A DNA stretch of 32,082 nt, taken from Actinomycetes bacterium. GTDB lineage: Bacteria > Actinomycetota > Actinomycetes > Actinomycetales > Demequinaceae. Positions 23,593-30,386 of the stretch are shown one piece after another (positions within the stretch are counted from its first letter, which is position 1; each line of letters opens with the position of its first letter). The stretch covers positions 1 to 32,082 of the forward strand of contig JAEYOR010000050.1 in assembly GCA_023411615.1 (NCBI GenBank), read 5' to 3'. The notes below the pieces were generated by a model. It did not search any database. It was given only the letters and a program-made list of their open reading frames with translations, and was not told where the DNA came from. The position numbers and the translations under genes were made by a program.

Positions 23593-24591
23593 CTACCGCT
23601 CGTTCGGGTACACGAGACCGATCTGCGCGCGGACCTCGTCGAGAAGGCGCATGACGTCACGGGTGTCCTGCCACGTCATGATGGGACTCTCGGTGAGACC
23701 CGCTTCGATGCAGCGCGCTACCTCGGCGGCCTGGAACTGGAAGCCGTTGTCCACCCGACCGTCAAACTCGCGAACGGTGACATCGTCGCGGACCACCCGG
23801 AGCGTCGTCGGCGTGTAGAACCACCCGTCGATCTCGACGCGGCCGGTGGTGCCGATGACCTGCGCCGTGTTGGCCGACTTGGACACCATCGACGTGTGCA
23901 GCGAAGCCTGCGCGCCTGGGTAATCGAGGATCATCGCCACCTGGTTGTCGACGCCGCCGTCCGTCAATTGACCCACCGACGTGACGGACGCGGGGTAGCC
24001 GAGGACGTCGTGAGCGAAGGCGAGCGGGTACACGCCCAGGTCAAGCAGCGAACCGCCGGCGAGGTCGGCGCGGTACATGCGCGGCACGTGCGTGAGCGCC
24101 TGGCCGTGATCGCTGATAACGGCGGTCACCTCGCCAATCTCACCCGCGTCGATGAGGCGGCGGAGCTCGTAAATGTGAGGCAAGTGGCGGGTCCACATCG
24201 CTTCCATGACAAAGACGCCAGCCTTTTCTGCGGCGCTCAAAATTGTCTCCGCTTGGTGGCTGTTCTGCGCGAAGGCCTTCTCGACCAGCACATTCTTGCC
24301 CGCCTCGATCGCGAGGATCGCGGGCTCGTGGTGATTGTTGTGGGTGGTCGCGACGTAGATGGCGTCGATGTCGTCGCGCGCGACGAGGTCCGCGTAAGAG
24401 CCGTAGGCGTCACCAGCGTTGTGCGCGGCAACAAACTCCTGTGCCCTGTCGATGCTCGAGGCCGATGCTGCGGCCACAACTGTGGACTGCGTGAAGTCCT
24501 TGACGGCGTCGGCGAACTTGGCGGCAATGCCTCCTGCGCCGAGGATGCCCCAGCGGATCGCGGGGGCCTGCATGGGATCGGGTGCACTCAT
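23593..24591 (-). CDS. Gfo/Idh/MocA family NAD(P)-dependent oxidoreductase
   Basis: A 332-residue oxidoreductase. Residues about 12-120 are a Rossmann fold with the dinucleotide motif GILGAGGIA (15-23), THNNHHEPAILAIEAGKNVLVEKAF with Lys105 (the usual EKP is EKA here), and the C-terminal Gfo/Idh/MocA substrate domain with GGSLLDLGVYPLAFAHDVLG. Family members oxidise or isomerise sugars, inositols or dihydrodiols; the substrate cannot be told. The closest type by pattern is the dihydrodiol dehydrogenase-like group. ATG 24591 is chosen over the upstream extension, which is Arg/Gly-rich and translates the C-rich tract. It lies between the DUF559 gene and tmk. Confidence 0.9.
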   Translation of the reverse strand: MSAPDPMQAPAIRWGILGAGGIAAKFADAVKDFTQSTVVAAASASSIDRAQEFVAAHNAGDAYGSYADLVARDDIDAIYVATTHNNHHEPAILAIEAGKNVLVEKAFAQNSHQAETILSAAEKAGVFVMEAMWTRHLPHIYELRRLIDAGEIGEVTAVISDHGQALTHVPRMYRADLAGGSLLDLGVYPLAFAHDVLGYPASVTSVGQLTDGGVDNQVAMILDYPGAQASLHTSMVSKSANTAQVIGTTGRVEIDGWFYTPTTLRVVRDDVTVREFDGRVDNGFQFQAAEVARCIEAGLTESPIMTWQDTRDVMRLLDEVRAQIGLVYPNER

Positions 24592-24618
24592 GGCGCTCAG
24601 ACTACTCGGCTCTCGACT

Positions 24619-24636
24619 CGAAACGTTACGATTTCG
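24619..24636. promoter_or_regulatory. Imperfect palindrome upstream of the oxidoreductase, candidate operator
   Basis: CGAAACGTTACGATTTCG has CGAAA and TTTCG arms in inverted orientation with an eight-base centre, 28 bases before the start codon. It resembles a LacI/GntR-type operator, but no regulator gene adjoins. Confidence 0.3.
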
Positions 24637-24642
24637 CCGCTG

Positions 24643-24690
24643 CCCCCGCGCCGTCCCCTCGCCGCGCACCCCCGCCCCTGACCTGCCCCC
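24643..24690 (-). other. G-run tract on the minus strand (potential G-quadruplex)
   Basis: The minus strand carries runs of five, four, five, four and five G within 48 bases (the plus strand has C-runs at 24643-24647, 24655-24658, 24669-24673, 24675-24678 and 24686-24690), plus a further run of three at 24694-24696. The four runs from 24669 to 24696 have loops of 1, 7 and 3 bases, which fits a canonical quadruplex pattern. It lies in the leader or promoter region of the Gfo/Idh/MocA gene. Confidence 0.4.
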
Positions 24691-24702
24691 GCACCCTTGC
24701 CC

Positions 24703-24721
24703 GTCGCGCGAGCACCCCAAA
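24703..24721 (+). repeat. Left arm of the 19-bp inverted repeat
   Basis: GTCGCGCGAGCACCCCAAA, the exact reverse complement of 25848-25866. It begins 33 bases after the stop codon of the DUF559 gene in gene orientation. It also pairs imperfectly with the copy at 24771-24790, which could give a stem with a 49-base loop at the end of the message. Confidence 0.85.
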
Positions 24722-24753
24722 TCGCCACACCACAACCCCGCCCACGCGTGCCA

Positions 24754-25716
24754 CTAGGCCACCCACCGAGTTTCGGGGTGCTCCCACGACGGTCCGTCGG
24801 CAATGGAACGAGAACTCGACCGCCTGACCGAATGAGCCGGCGAACCGTGAAGCCACTCAAGACACTCGTCAAGGCGATCGCGGGGCGCGCGCCCGACAAT
24901 GGCCGCGACACGGTTGACCACACCCGCGAGGTCGCCGCGAAGCATCCGTGCCGTCACGCGCATCACCGGAATGCCGATTTCGAGGCTTGCGCCGTCGCGC
25001 TCACGGTCATTCTCAAAGGCCTTGCGGTCCGCGTGATACTCCCAGCCATCCGCTTCTACAACCAACGCTCCTTCGACAACCATGTCCACGCGACCGACAC
25101 CCGTGAACTCGACTTGCTGCTCGACCTCAAGCCCTGCGCACACGAAACCGGCGCGCGCGACACTCTCGAGAGGCGACTCCGAGCGCCCACTCGACCAGGT
25201 CTGTAACCAGTCTCGACGGCGCGCATTGCCGAGAGTCATCGTGTCGAGTTGAGCCCGGTCGATGAGCCCCGTTCGCAAAGCGGCCTCGATCACAACCAGG
25301 TGCGCGAGCGGCGTGCAACACCGCGACGCCTGATCGATCGCTTGTGTCGGGGGCGCCCACAGCGCACCCGACTCGGTGCGGTCGACTCGATGGACAACCG
25401 CCAACGCGGCGGCGGCCGGTGGGCGGCGCGACGCAGACCTCGACCGAGGCACCACGAGATGCGGCAACTGCGGGACCTCCCAAAGTGGCAGCCCTGCCCC
25501 TTGGCAGGCGGTGAGGCAACCGATGCGCGCGCGAAACTGCACGGCCCGCTGGACCGCAACGGGTGTCGTAGCGAATGAGTAGCAACCTGGCGCGTATCGC
25601 AGCACGACCCCCTCGCGCACGGCACGGGCGATTGATCGCTCGGGCACCCCCATTGCGAGGAGGTGACTCCGGCGTGCGGCGCCGCGGTTCAGACTCAGTG
25701 CTCGCAAAAGATCCAT
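24754..25716 (-). CDS. DUF559 domain protein (Vsr-like nuclease fold) with AbiEi-like N-terminus
   Basis: A 320-residue protein. Residues 1-60 look like a winged-helix region of the AbiEi antitoxin N-terminal type (RGAARRSHLLAMGVPERSIARAVREGVVLRYAPGCYSF). The middle (about 60-175) resembles the AbiEi-like body. Residues about 180-265 match the DUF559 nuclease-like fold: SPLESVAR, GRVDMVV near 207, VVEADGWEYH near 220, then the basic DRERDGASLEIGIPVMRVTARML. The acidic residues in these blocks would be the metal-binding positions of a Vsr/restriction-endonuclease fold. ATG 25716 is chosen because the winged helix starts there; the longer frame upstream covers one repeat copy. The last residues, PSWEHPETRW, are encoded by a repeat copy. 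The biological role is unknown; DNA repair, phage defence or mobility are possible. Confidence 0.75.
   Translation of the reverse strand: MDLLRALSLNRGAARRSHLLAMGVPERSIARAVREGVVLRYAPGCYSFATTPVAVQRAVQFRARIGCLTACQGAGLPLWEVPQLPHLVVPRSRSASRRPPAAAALAVVHRVDRTESGALWAPPTQAIDQASRCCTPLAHLVVIEAALRTGLIDRAQLDTMTLGNARRRDWLQTWSSGRSESPLESVARAGFVCAGLEVEQQVEFTGVGRVDMVVEGALVVEADGWEYHADRKAFENDRERDGASLEIGIPVMRVTARMLRGDLAGVVNRVAAIVGRAPRDRLDECLEWLHGSPAHSVRRSSSRSIADGPSWEHPETRWVA
24767..24790 (+). repeat. Diverged third repeat copy, inside the 3' end of the DUF559 gene
   Basis: CGAG followed by TTTCGGGGTGCTCCCACGAC. It matches the copy at 25844-25866 in the same orientation, with a one-base insertion and two substitutions. 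It encodes the C-terminal SWEHPETR of the protein. Confidence 0.7.
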
Positions 25717-25843
25717 GAGCCGACTCTGGGCAAACACGCGACGTGCGGCGAGGTCGCAGGATCGTTGCTGTGGATACCGTCGCGTGCGCACCCCATATGC
25801 ACATCCAAGCGTGATGTCCACACGGAGGAGCCGCGCATACGGT

Positions 25844-25866
25844 CGAGTTTGGGGTGCTCGCGCGAC
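25844..25866 (+). repeat. Right arm of the 19-bp inverted repeat
   Basis: TTTGGGGTGCTCGCGCGAC (25848-25866), preceded by CGAG, which it shares with the copy at 24767-24790. It lies 22 bases after the topA stop codon and about 130 bases before the DUF559 start codon in gene orientation. Confidence 0.85.
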
Positions 25867-25888
25867 GCAGGGGGCGGCTGGGGCGGGG

Positions 25889-28546
25889 CTACGTCTTCTT
25901 CGCGGCGGGCTTGCGCGCAGCAGTGCGCCGTACGGGTTTCTTGGCCGGGCCCTTTGCACGCTTCTCGGCGAGCAGCTCGGCCGCCTTCTCTGGGGTTACT
26001 GACTCGACCGTTTCGCCTCGTGGGATCGTCACGTTGGTGACGCCATCAGTCAGGTAGTCCCCAAAACGGCCGGACTTCGCAACGATCGGCTTGCCGGACA
26101 CCGGGTCATCACCGAACTCCTTGAGGGGTGGCGCCGCCTGCCTGCCGCGCCCCCGCTTGGGCTCTGCGTAAATCGCGAGCGCCTCGTCAAGCGTCACGTC
26201 AAACAACTGGTCTTCGCTGTCGAGCGTGCGCGAGTCCGTCCCCTTCTTGAGGTACGGCCCGTAGCGTCCGTTCTGTGCCGTGATCTCCTCGCCATCGGGA
26301 GCCACACCCACCACCCGCGGCAATGACATGAGCCGGAGCGCATCCTCCAAGGTGACGGTCTCCAACTGCATCGACTTAAACAGCGACGCCGTGCGTGCCT
26401 TCGCCTTGGAACCCTCGGGCACCACCTCGGTCACGTACGGGCCAAAGCGCCCTGCCTTGGCCACAATCGTCAGCCCGGACTCGGGGTGAGCGCCGAGTTC
26501 CCGCTCATCGCCGCCTTGGTTGGCGAACAGTTCCTCAGCTCGCTCTACGGTCAGCTCATCTGGCGCGAGATCCTCCGGCACCGAGGCCCGCTGCGTTTCG
26601 CCATCGCGCTCCCGCTCGATGTACGGCCCATACCGCCCCACGCGCAACGAGATGCCCTCGCCAACGGGGAACGTGTTGATGGCCCGCGCATCAATGTCGC
26701 CGAGGTTGTCCACTAGGCGCTTGAGCCCCTCGCCACGCCCACTCGCCGCGCCTTCGACACCAAAGTAGAACTGTGCGAGCCAGTCCGCGCGGTCCACTTG
26801 CCCGGACGCAATACGGTCGAGGTCCTCTTCCATGTCAGCGGTGAAGTCGTAGTCGATCAACCAGTCGAAGTGCTGCTCCATGAGCCCCACAATCGAGAAC
26901 GCGATCCACGTGGGGATGAGCGTCTGGTTCACCACCCGGACATATCCGCGCGCGACGATGAGATCCACCGTTGAGGCATACGTCGACGGCCGGCCAAACT
27001 TGCGGTCCTCGAGCTCCTTGATCATGGAACCCTGTGTGAAGCGTGGAGGTGGAGTGGTCGCGTGGGTCACCGGCTCCAGACCCTCAGCGCCAACCATGTG
27101 GCCCTCTTCAAGACGCGGCAAGCGGGCGTCCTTGTCGTCGGAGACCTTCGCCTCCTCGTCCTCATAACGGCTCTTCTCGCGCGTCTCCTCGTACGCAGCC
27201 ATGAAGCCGGGCGACGTGATGATCGTGCCGGACGCGGAGAACTCGACCGCGTGCGAGTTCGCAGATGTCGCACCGATGCGCACCGTGGACGTGGTGCCCA
27301 CGGCGTCGGCCATCTGGGAGGCGACGGTGCGCTTCCAGATGAGCTCATACAAACGGAACTCGTCGCCGCGCAGTTCGGCGCGCACCGACTCTGGCGTGCG
27401 GAAGGTATCTCCGGCGGGGCGAATCGCCTCGTGCGCCTCTTGGGCGTTCGAGTCCTTGCTCGCGTAGATGCGCGGCGATGACGGCACCGACTCATCGCCG
27501 TACAGCGATACCGCCTGCTTGCGCGCCGCACGCACCGCTTCCGCGGACAGCGTGGGCGAGTCGGTACGCATATACGTGATGTAGCCGCGCTCGTAGAGGC
27601 CCTGCGCCACCCGCATCGACTCGCGGGCACCCAGACGCAATTTGCGCGATGCCTCTTGGATCAGCGTCGACGTAATAAAAGGAGCAGCCGGCCGACGCTT
27701 GTACGGCTTGGATTCGACGCCCGTCACCGTGAAGCGTGAGTCGGCAAGGCCCGCGGCGAGCGCACCGGCCGCGCCTGCGCTCAGGTGCACCACCTTCGCG
27801 GTGTCCGCGGTCAGTGTGCCGCGGTCATCGAAATCCTTGCCCGTCGCAACGCGCTTGCCGTCCACCTGGGTGAGCCGGGCGGTGAAGGAGCGTCCAGCGT
27901 CGGCGCCATCCTGCGCGGTGAAGGTGGCGGTGAGGTCCCAGTACTCCGCGGCCTGGAAAGCCATGCGCTCGCGCTCGCGGTCGACCACGAGCCGCAACGC
28001 GATTGACTGGACACGTCCAGCGGAAAGGCCCGACGCCACCTTCCGCCACAGCACGGGCGACACTTCGTAGCCGTAGAGGCGGTCGAGAACCCGGCGGGCC
28101 TCCTGCGCCTCGACCAGCTCCATGTCGACCTCACGCGGCGACTGCATGGCGCGCTCGATGCCCTCACGGGTGATCTCGTGGAAGGCGAGGCGCTTGACCG
28201 GCACGGTGGGCTTGAGGACTTCGAGAAGGTGCCACGCGATGGCTTCACCCTCGCGGTCCTCATCGGTTGCGAGGTAGACCTCGTCCGCGTCCTTGAGCTT
28301 CGCCTTGAGTTCGGCGACTACCTTCTTCTTTTCCGGGCTCACCACGTAGTACGGCTCAAAGCCGTTGTCGACATCCACCGCGAACTTGCCGATCGAGCCA
28401 TCTCGCTTGCCAGCGGGAAGCTCGCTCGGCTGCGGCAAGTCACGGATGTGACCCACCGAGGACACAACGTCATAATCAGCACCCAAATAGCCGCCAATGG
28501 TGCGCGACTTCGTAGGAGACTCGACGATGACGAGTTTGCGGGGCAT
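25889..28546 (-). CDS. topA: DNA topoisomerase I (type IA)
   Basis: An 885-residue type IA topoisomerase that relaxes negative supercoils through a 5'-phosphotyrosine intermediate. Seen: the Toprim domain with IVESPTKS (Glu9) and DEDREGEA (Asp95, Asp97), the active-site Tyr325 in YITYMRTDS, and the central TFTPSTYAS-like block GRPSTYASTVDLI. Several C-terminal repeats follow (GRYGPYI, GRFGPYV, GRYGPYL, GRFGDYL). These are zinc-free actinobacterial type, with no Cys clusters. The tail is Lys/Arg/Ala-rich (AKKPVRRTAARKPAAKKT), as in mycobacterial TopA. ATG 28546 follows AGGTGG and starts the conserved PRKLVIVESP; the 39-residue upstream frame is dropped. It is divergent from the hisN-like gene across 180 bases. 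Confidence 0.97.
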   Translation of the reverse strand: MPRKLVIVESPTKSRTIGGYLGADYDVVSSVGHIRDLPQPSELPAGKRDGSIGKFAVDVDNGFEPYYVVSPEKKKVVAELKAKLKDADEVYLATDEDREGEAIAWHLLEVLKPTVPVKRLAFHEITREGIERAMQSPREVDMELVEAQEARRVLDRLYGYEVSPVLWRKVASGLSAGRVQSIALRLVVDRERERMAFQAAEYWDLTATFTAQDGADAGRSFTARLTQVDGKRVATGKDFDDRGTLTADTAKVVHLSAGAAGALAAGLADSRFTVTGVESKPYKRRPAAPFITSTLIQEASRKLRLGARESMRVAQGLYERGYITYMRTDSPTLSAEAVRAARKQAVSLYGDESVPSSPRIYASKDSNAQEAHEAIRPAGDTFRTPESVRAELRGDEFRLYELIWKRTVASQMADAVGTTSTVRIGATSANSHAVEFSASGTIITSPGFMAAYEETREKSRYEDEEAKVSDDKDARLPRLEEGHMVGAEGLEPVTHATTPPPRFTQGSMIKELEDRKFGRPSTYASTVDLIVARGYVRVVNQTLIPTWIAFSIVGLMEQHFDWLIDYDFTADMEEDLDRIASGQVDRADWLAQFYFGVEGAASGRGEGLKRLVDNLGDIDARAINTFPVGEGISLRVGRYGPYIERERDGETQRASVPEDLAPDELTVERAEELFANQGGDERELGAHPESGLTIVAKAGRFGPYVTEVVPEGSKAKARTASLFKSMQLETVTLEDALRLMSLPRVVGVAPDGEEITAQNGRYGPYLKKGTDSRTLDSEDQLFDVTLDEALAIYAEPKRGRGRQAAPPLKEFGDDPVSGKPIVAKSGRFGDYLTDGVTNVTIPRGETVESVTPEKAAELLAEKRAKGPAKKPVRRTAARKPAAKKT

Positions 28547-28702
28547 AACCACCTGGATTCGTGTCAGGTCCCGAGAGCCGGAACGGTCACAGAATACATA
28601 CGGACTCCACGGGCGCGGACCCGCGCCGTTGTCTGCCGCCGGTGAATGCGTCGCCCCTGCCATAACGCCGGCACCCTTTTAGTCGTTGCGCACATTGCCT
28701 GA

Positions 28703-28708
28703 GACGAT
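28703..28708 (+). promoter_or_regulatory. Possible -10 box for leaderless transcription of the hisN-like gene
   Basis: GACGAT ends seven bases before the GTG at 28715, the spacing typical of leaderless actinobacterial genes. No -35 box is clear. If used, the gene would start at GTG 28715 (four residues longer) rather than ATG 28727. The rest of the 28547-28714 gap should also hold the topA promoter on the minus strand, but I could not place it. Confidence 0.25.
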
Positions 28709-28726
28709 GGTGGGGTGAGACTCCCC

Positions 28727-29533
28727 ATGAACACTGTGACTGCCGAGTTGTCCGCGGCTGTGATCTCCGCGATGAATGACGCGACGGACGCTGAGGTGAT
28801 GCCCCGTTGGCGCGTTCTCGAAGCTCATGAAGTGCGCACCAAGGAGGCCGAATGGGACTTGGTGACCGATGCCGATGTGGAGGCTGAGCGGCGCCTCACC
28901 GTCGCTCTTAGGGAACTCGTCGACGTTCCCGTGGTCGGTGAGGAGGCGGCGTCTACCAACGCGACCCTGCTTGACCTCGTGGGCGGTGAGGGTCCGGTAT
29001 GGCTTGTCGACCCGGTGGATGGGACGCGCAATTTCGTCAACGGCAGCCCCGACTTTGGCTGCATGGTCGCTCTTGTGGATGCGGGCCGCACCGTTGCCGC
29101 GTGGATCACCTACCCCGCCGTCGGCCGGGAGATGCACGGGGCGCGTGGCGTCGGCGCCTTTGTTGACGGCGAGCGAGTGACGGCTGCAACCCCCCCGCAT
29201 CCTGACGCTTTGCGCGGTGCGCTCGGCACGGCCTTCTATTCGGCCGACGGCCAGGCATTGCTTGATCGCGCAGCCGCGTTGGGGTCTGTGCGGCCCATCC
29301 GCTTCTGTGCCGCGTGGGACTACCTCGACGTGGTGCTCGGCGTGACCGACTTTGTCAGCTTCTCTCGGACGATGCCGTGGGACCACGCTCCCGGTTCACT
29401 GATCTGTGAAGAGGCTGGCCTCATGTCGCGCCGCCCAAACGGTGCGGAGTACCTGCCCGGCGACGGTGGAACGGGGATCCTCACGGCGCACCCAAGCGTG
29501 TGGCAGCGCGTCGCCGACGCTTTGGCTGAGTAG
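28727..29533 (+). CDS. hisN: Inositol monophosphatase-family phosphatase, probable histidinol-phosphatase
   Basis: A 268-residue Mg-dependent phosphatase of the FIG superfamily. Seen: GEE (71-73), WLVDPVDGTRNFVNG with metal-binding Asp95 and Asp98, and the third metal site Asp219 in PWDHAPG. In actinobacteria, proteins of this type are often histidinol-phosphate phosphatases (HisN) completing histidine synthesis; myo-inositol-1-phosphatase or another sugar phosphatase cannot be excluded, and no his genes adjoin. Two starts fit: GTG 28715, which would suit leaderless expression, and ATG 28727 with GGGGTGAG upstream. It is convergent with the NrdG-like gene (34-base gap) and the only plus-strand gene in the right third of the window. 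Confidence 0.82.
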   Translation: MNTVTAELSAAVISAMNDATDAEVMPRWRVLEAHEVRTKEAEWDLVTDADVEAERRLTVALRELVDVPVVGEEAASTNATLLDLVGGEGPVWLVDPVDGTRNFVNGSPDFGCMVALVDAGRTVAAWITYPAVGREMHGARGVGAFVDGERVTAATPPHPDALRGALGTAFYSADGQALLDRAAALGSVRPIRFCAAWDYLDVVLGVTDFVSFSRTMPWDHAPGSLICEEAGLMSRRPNGAEYLPGDGGTGILTAHPSVWQRVADALAE

Positions 29534-29567
29534 GCGGCCGACGCTCGGGCTGAGCAGGCGTAGCCGC

Positions 29568-30293
29568 TTAGGCGCGCACCACGAGACCGTCGAGGTCTGG
29601 TCCCATGACGTCGACGAGCCCGCGCCCACCCAATGCCGCACGAAACTCCTCGGTGGTGCCGTTGCGGGTCGCCTCTTGGAGGATCGGCATCGGACCGCCA
29701 ACGGCGCGGACCCGGTGGATGACAGACAGCACCGCCTCCCGCGTATGCGTGGTGGGGTCAACGGTGACCCTCACTTCAAGGGGCCCGCCCCACGCGATGG
29801 CAATGTCGAGCGATGCCCACGCTCGCGCTCCGGCCGCGTGTTTGCCGGTGATGTCGTGATAGCCCTCGGGCATTGCCTTGATGTCGAGGGCGAGCCAATC
29901 AACATCCTTGAGCGCGTCGTGAAGACGGGCCGGGAACGATCCTGCCGTGTGCAGTCCAATCCCAAGGCCCAGCGACCGGGCCGCGCGCATGGCCGAGACG
30001 AGCGAAAGCTGGCGGGTGGGCTCCCCGCCCGAGAAGACGGCGGCGTCGAGAAACTTCGCCTTGGCGCTCAGGTGGGTCATCACATCGCGCCAGGGCATGC
30101 GGCCAGGAACGTCGCAGTTCTGAAGATCGGGGACCTGGCAATACGTGCATGACCATGGGCACCCCTGAGCGAACACCTCGACGGCTCGTTTCCACGGCCA
30201 TTCGGTCGTTTGCATCGGTGCAATCCGTGCGACCTGGAAGTCCGCGGCTGGCACCTCGCCATCGCGTCCTACAGCCATCGCCACGTGGGTCAT
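29568..30293 (-). CDS. NrdG-like radical SAM protein (anaerobic ribonucleotide reductase activase family)
   Basis: A 241-residue radical S-adenosylmethionine enzyme. The [4Fe-4S] motif is CPWSCTYC (Cys45, 49, 52). The glycine-rich SAM-binding block is VFSGGEPTRQ, and GLHTAGSFP and WLALDIKAMPEGYHDITG follow as in pyruvate-formate-lyase/NrdG activases. It would install a glycyl radical on a partner under anoxic conditions. No nrdD or other glycyl radical enzyme is present in the window, so the partner is unknown. ATG 30293 has GAGAGGGG about five bases upstream; the 11-codon extension to 30326 lies within a predicted hairpin. It follows the methyltransferase gene by 93 bases, with that hairpin between. 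Confidence 0.85.
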   Translation of the reverse strand: MTHVAMAVGRDGEVPAADFQVARIAPMQTTEWPWKRAVEVFAQGCPWSCTYCQVPDLQNCDVPGRMPWRDVMTHLSAKAKFLDAAVFSGGEPTRQLSLVSAMRAARSLGLGIGLHTAGSFPARLHDALKDVDWLALDIKAMPEGYHDITGKHAAGARAWASLDIAIAWGGPLEVRVTVDPTTHTREAVLSVIHRVRAVGGPMPILQEATRNGTTEEFRAALGGRGLVDVMGPDLDGLVVRA

Positions 30294-30309
30294 CAATGCC
30301 CCTCTCACG

Positions 30310-30359
30310 GGTCCGATTTGCTCCATCGTCGCCCGCCGTGGCGGCGATGGCTCGGGACC
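30310..30359 (-). promoter_or_regulatory. Long hairpin in the leader of the NrdG-like gene
   Basis: Three nested stems: GGTCCGA (30310-30316) with TCGGGACC (30352-30359, one bulged base), CCATCG (30323-30328) with CGATGG (30345-30350), and a central CCGC/GCGG (about 30333-30344). It ends about 17 bases before the start codon, next to the ribosome site. It may control translation or end transcription from the methyltransferase gene; there is no T-run. Confidence 0.45.
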
Positions 30360-30386
30360 TTGGTCGAAACCGGAGGGAGGGAGCCG

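Larger units (their letters stand above)
24703..25866 (-). mobile_element. Putative mobile cassette: DUF559 gene between perfect 19-bp inverted repeats
   Basis: A 1164-bp unit bounded by exact inverted copies of TTTGGGGTGCTCGCGCGAC and holding a single gene, a DUF559/Vsr-fold nuclease-like protein. A third, diverged copy overlaps the 3' end of that gene. The unit sits between topA and the Gfo/Idh/MocA gene. I see no obvious target-site duplication next to the arms. Repeats and gene are seen; mobility is inferred by analogy with RAYT/REP and IS-like units. DUF559 is not an established transposase. Confidence 0.45.
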
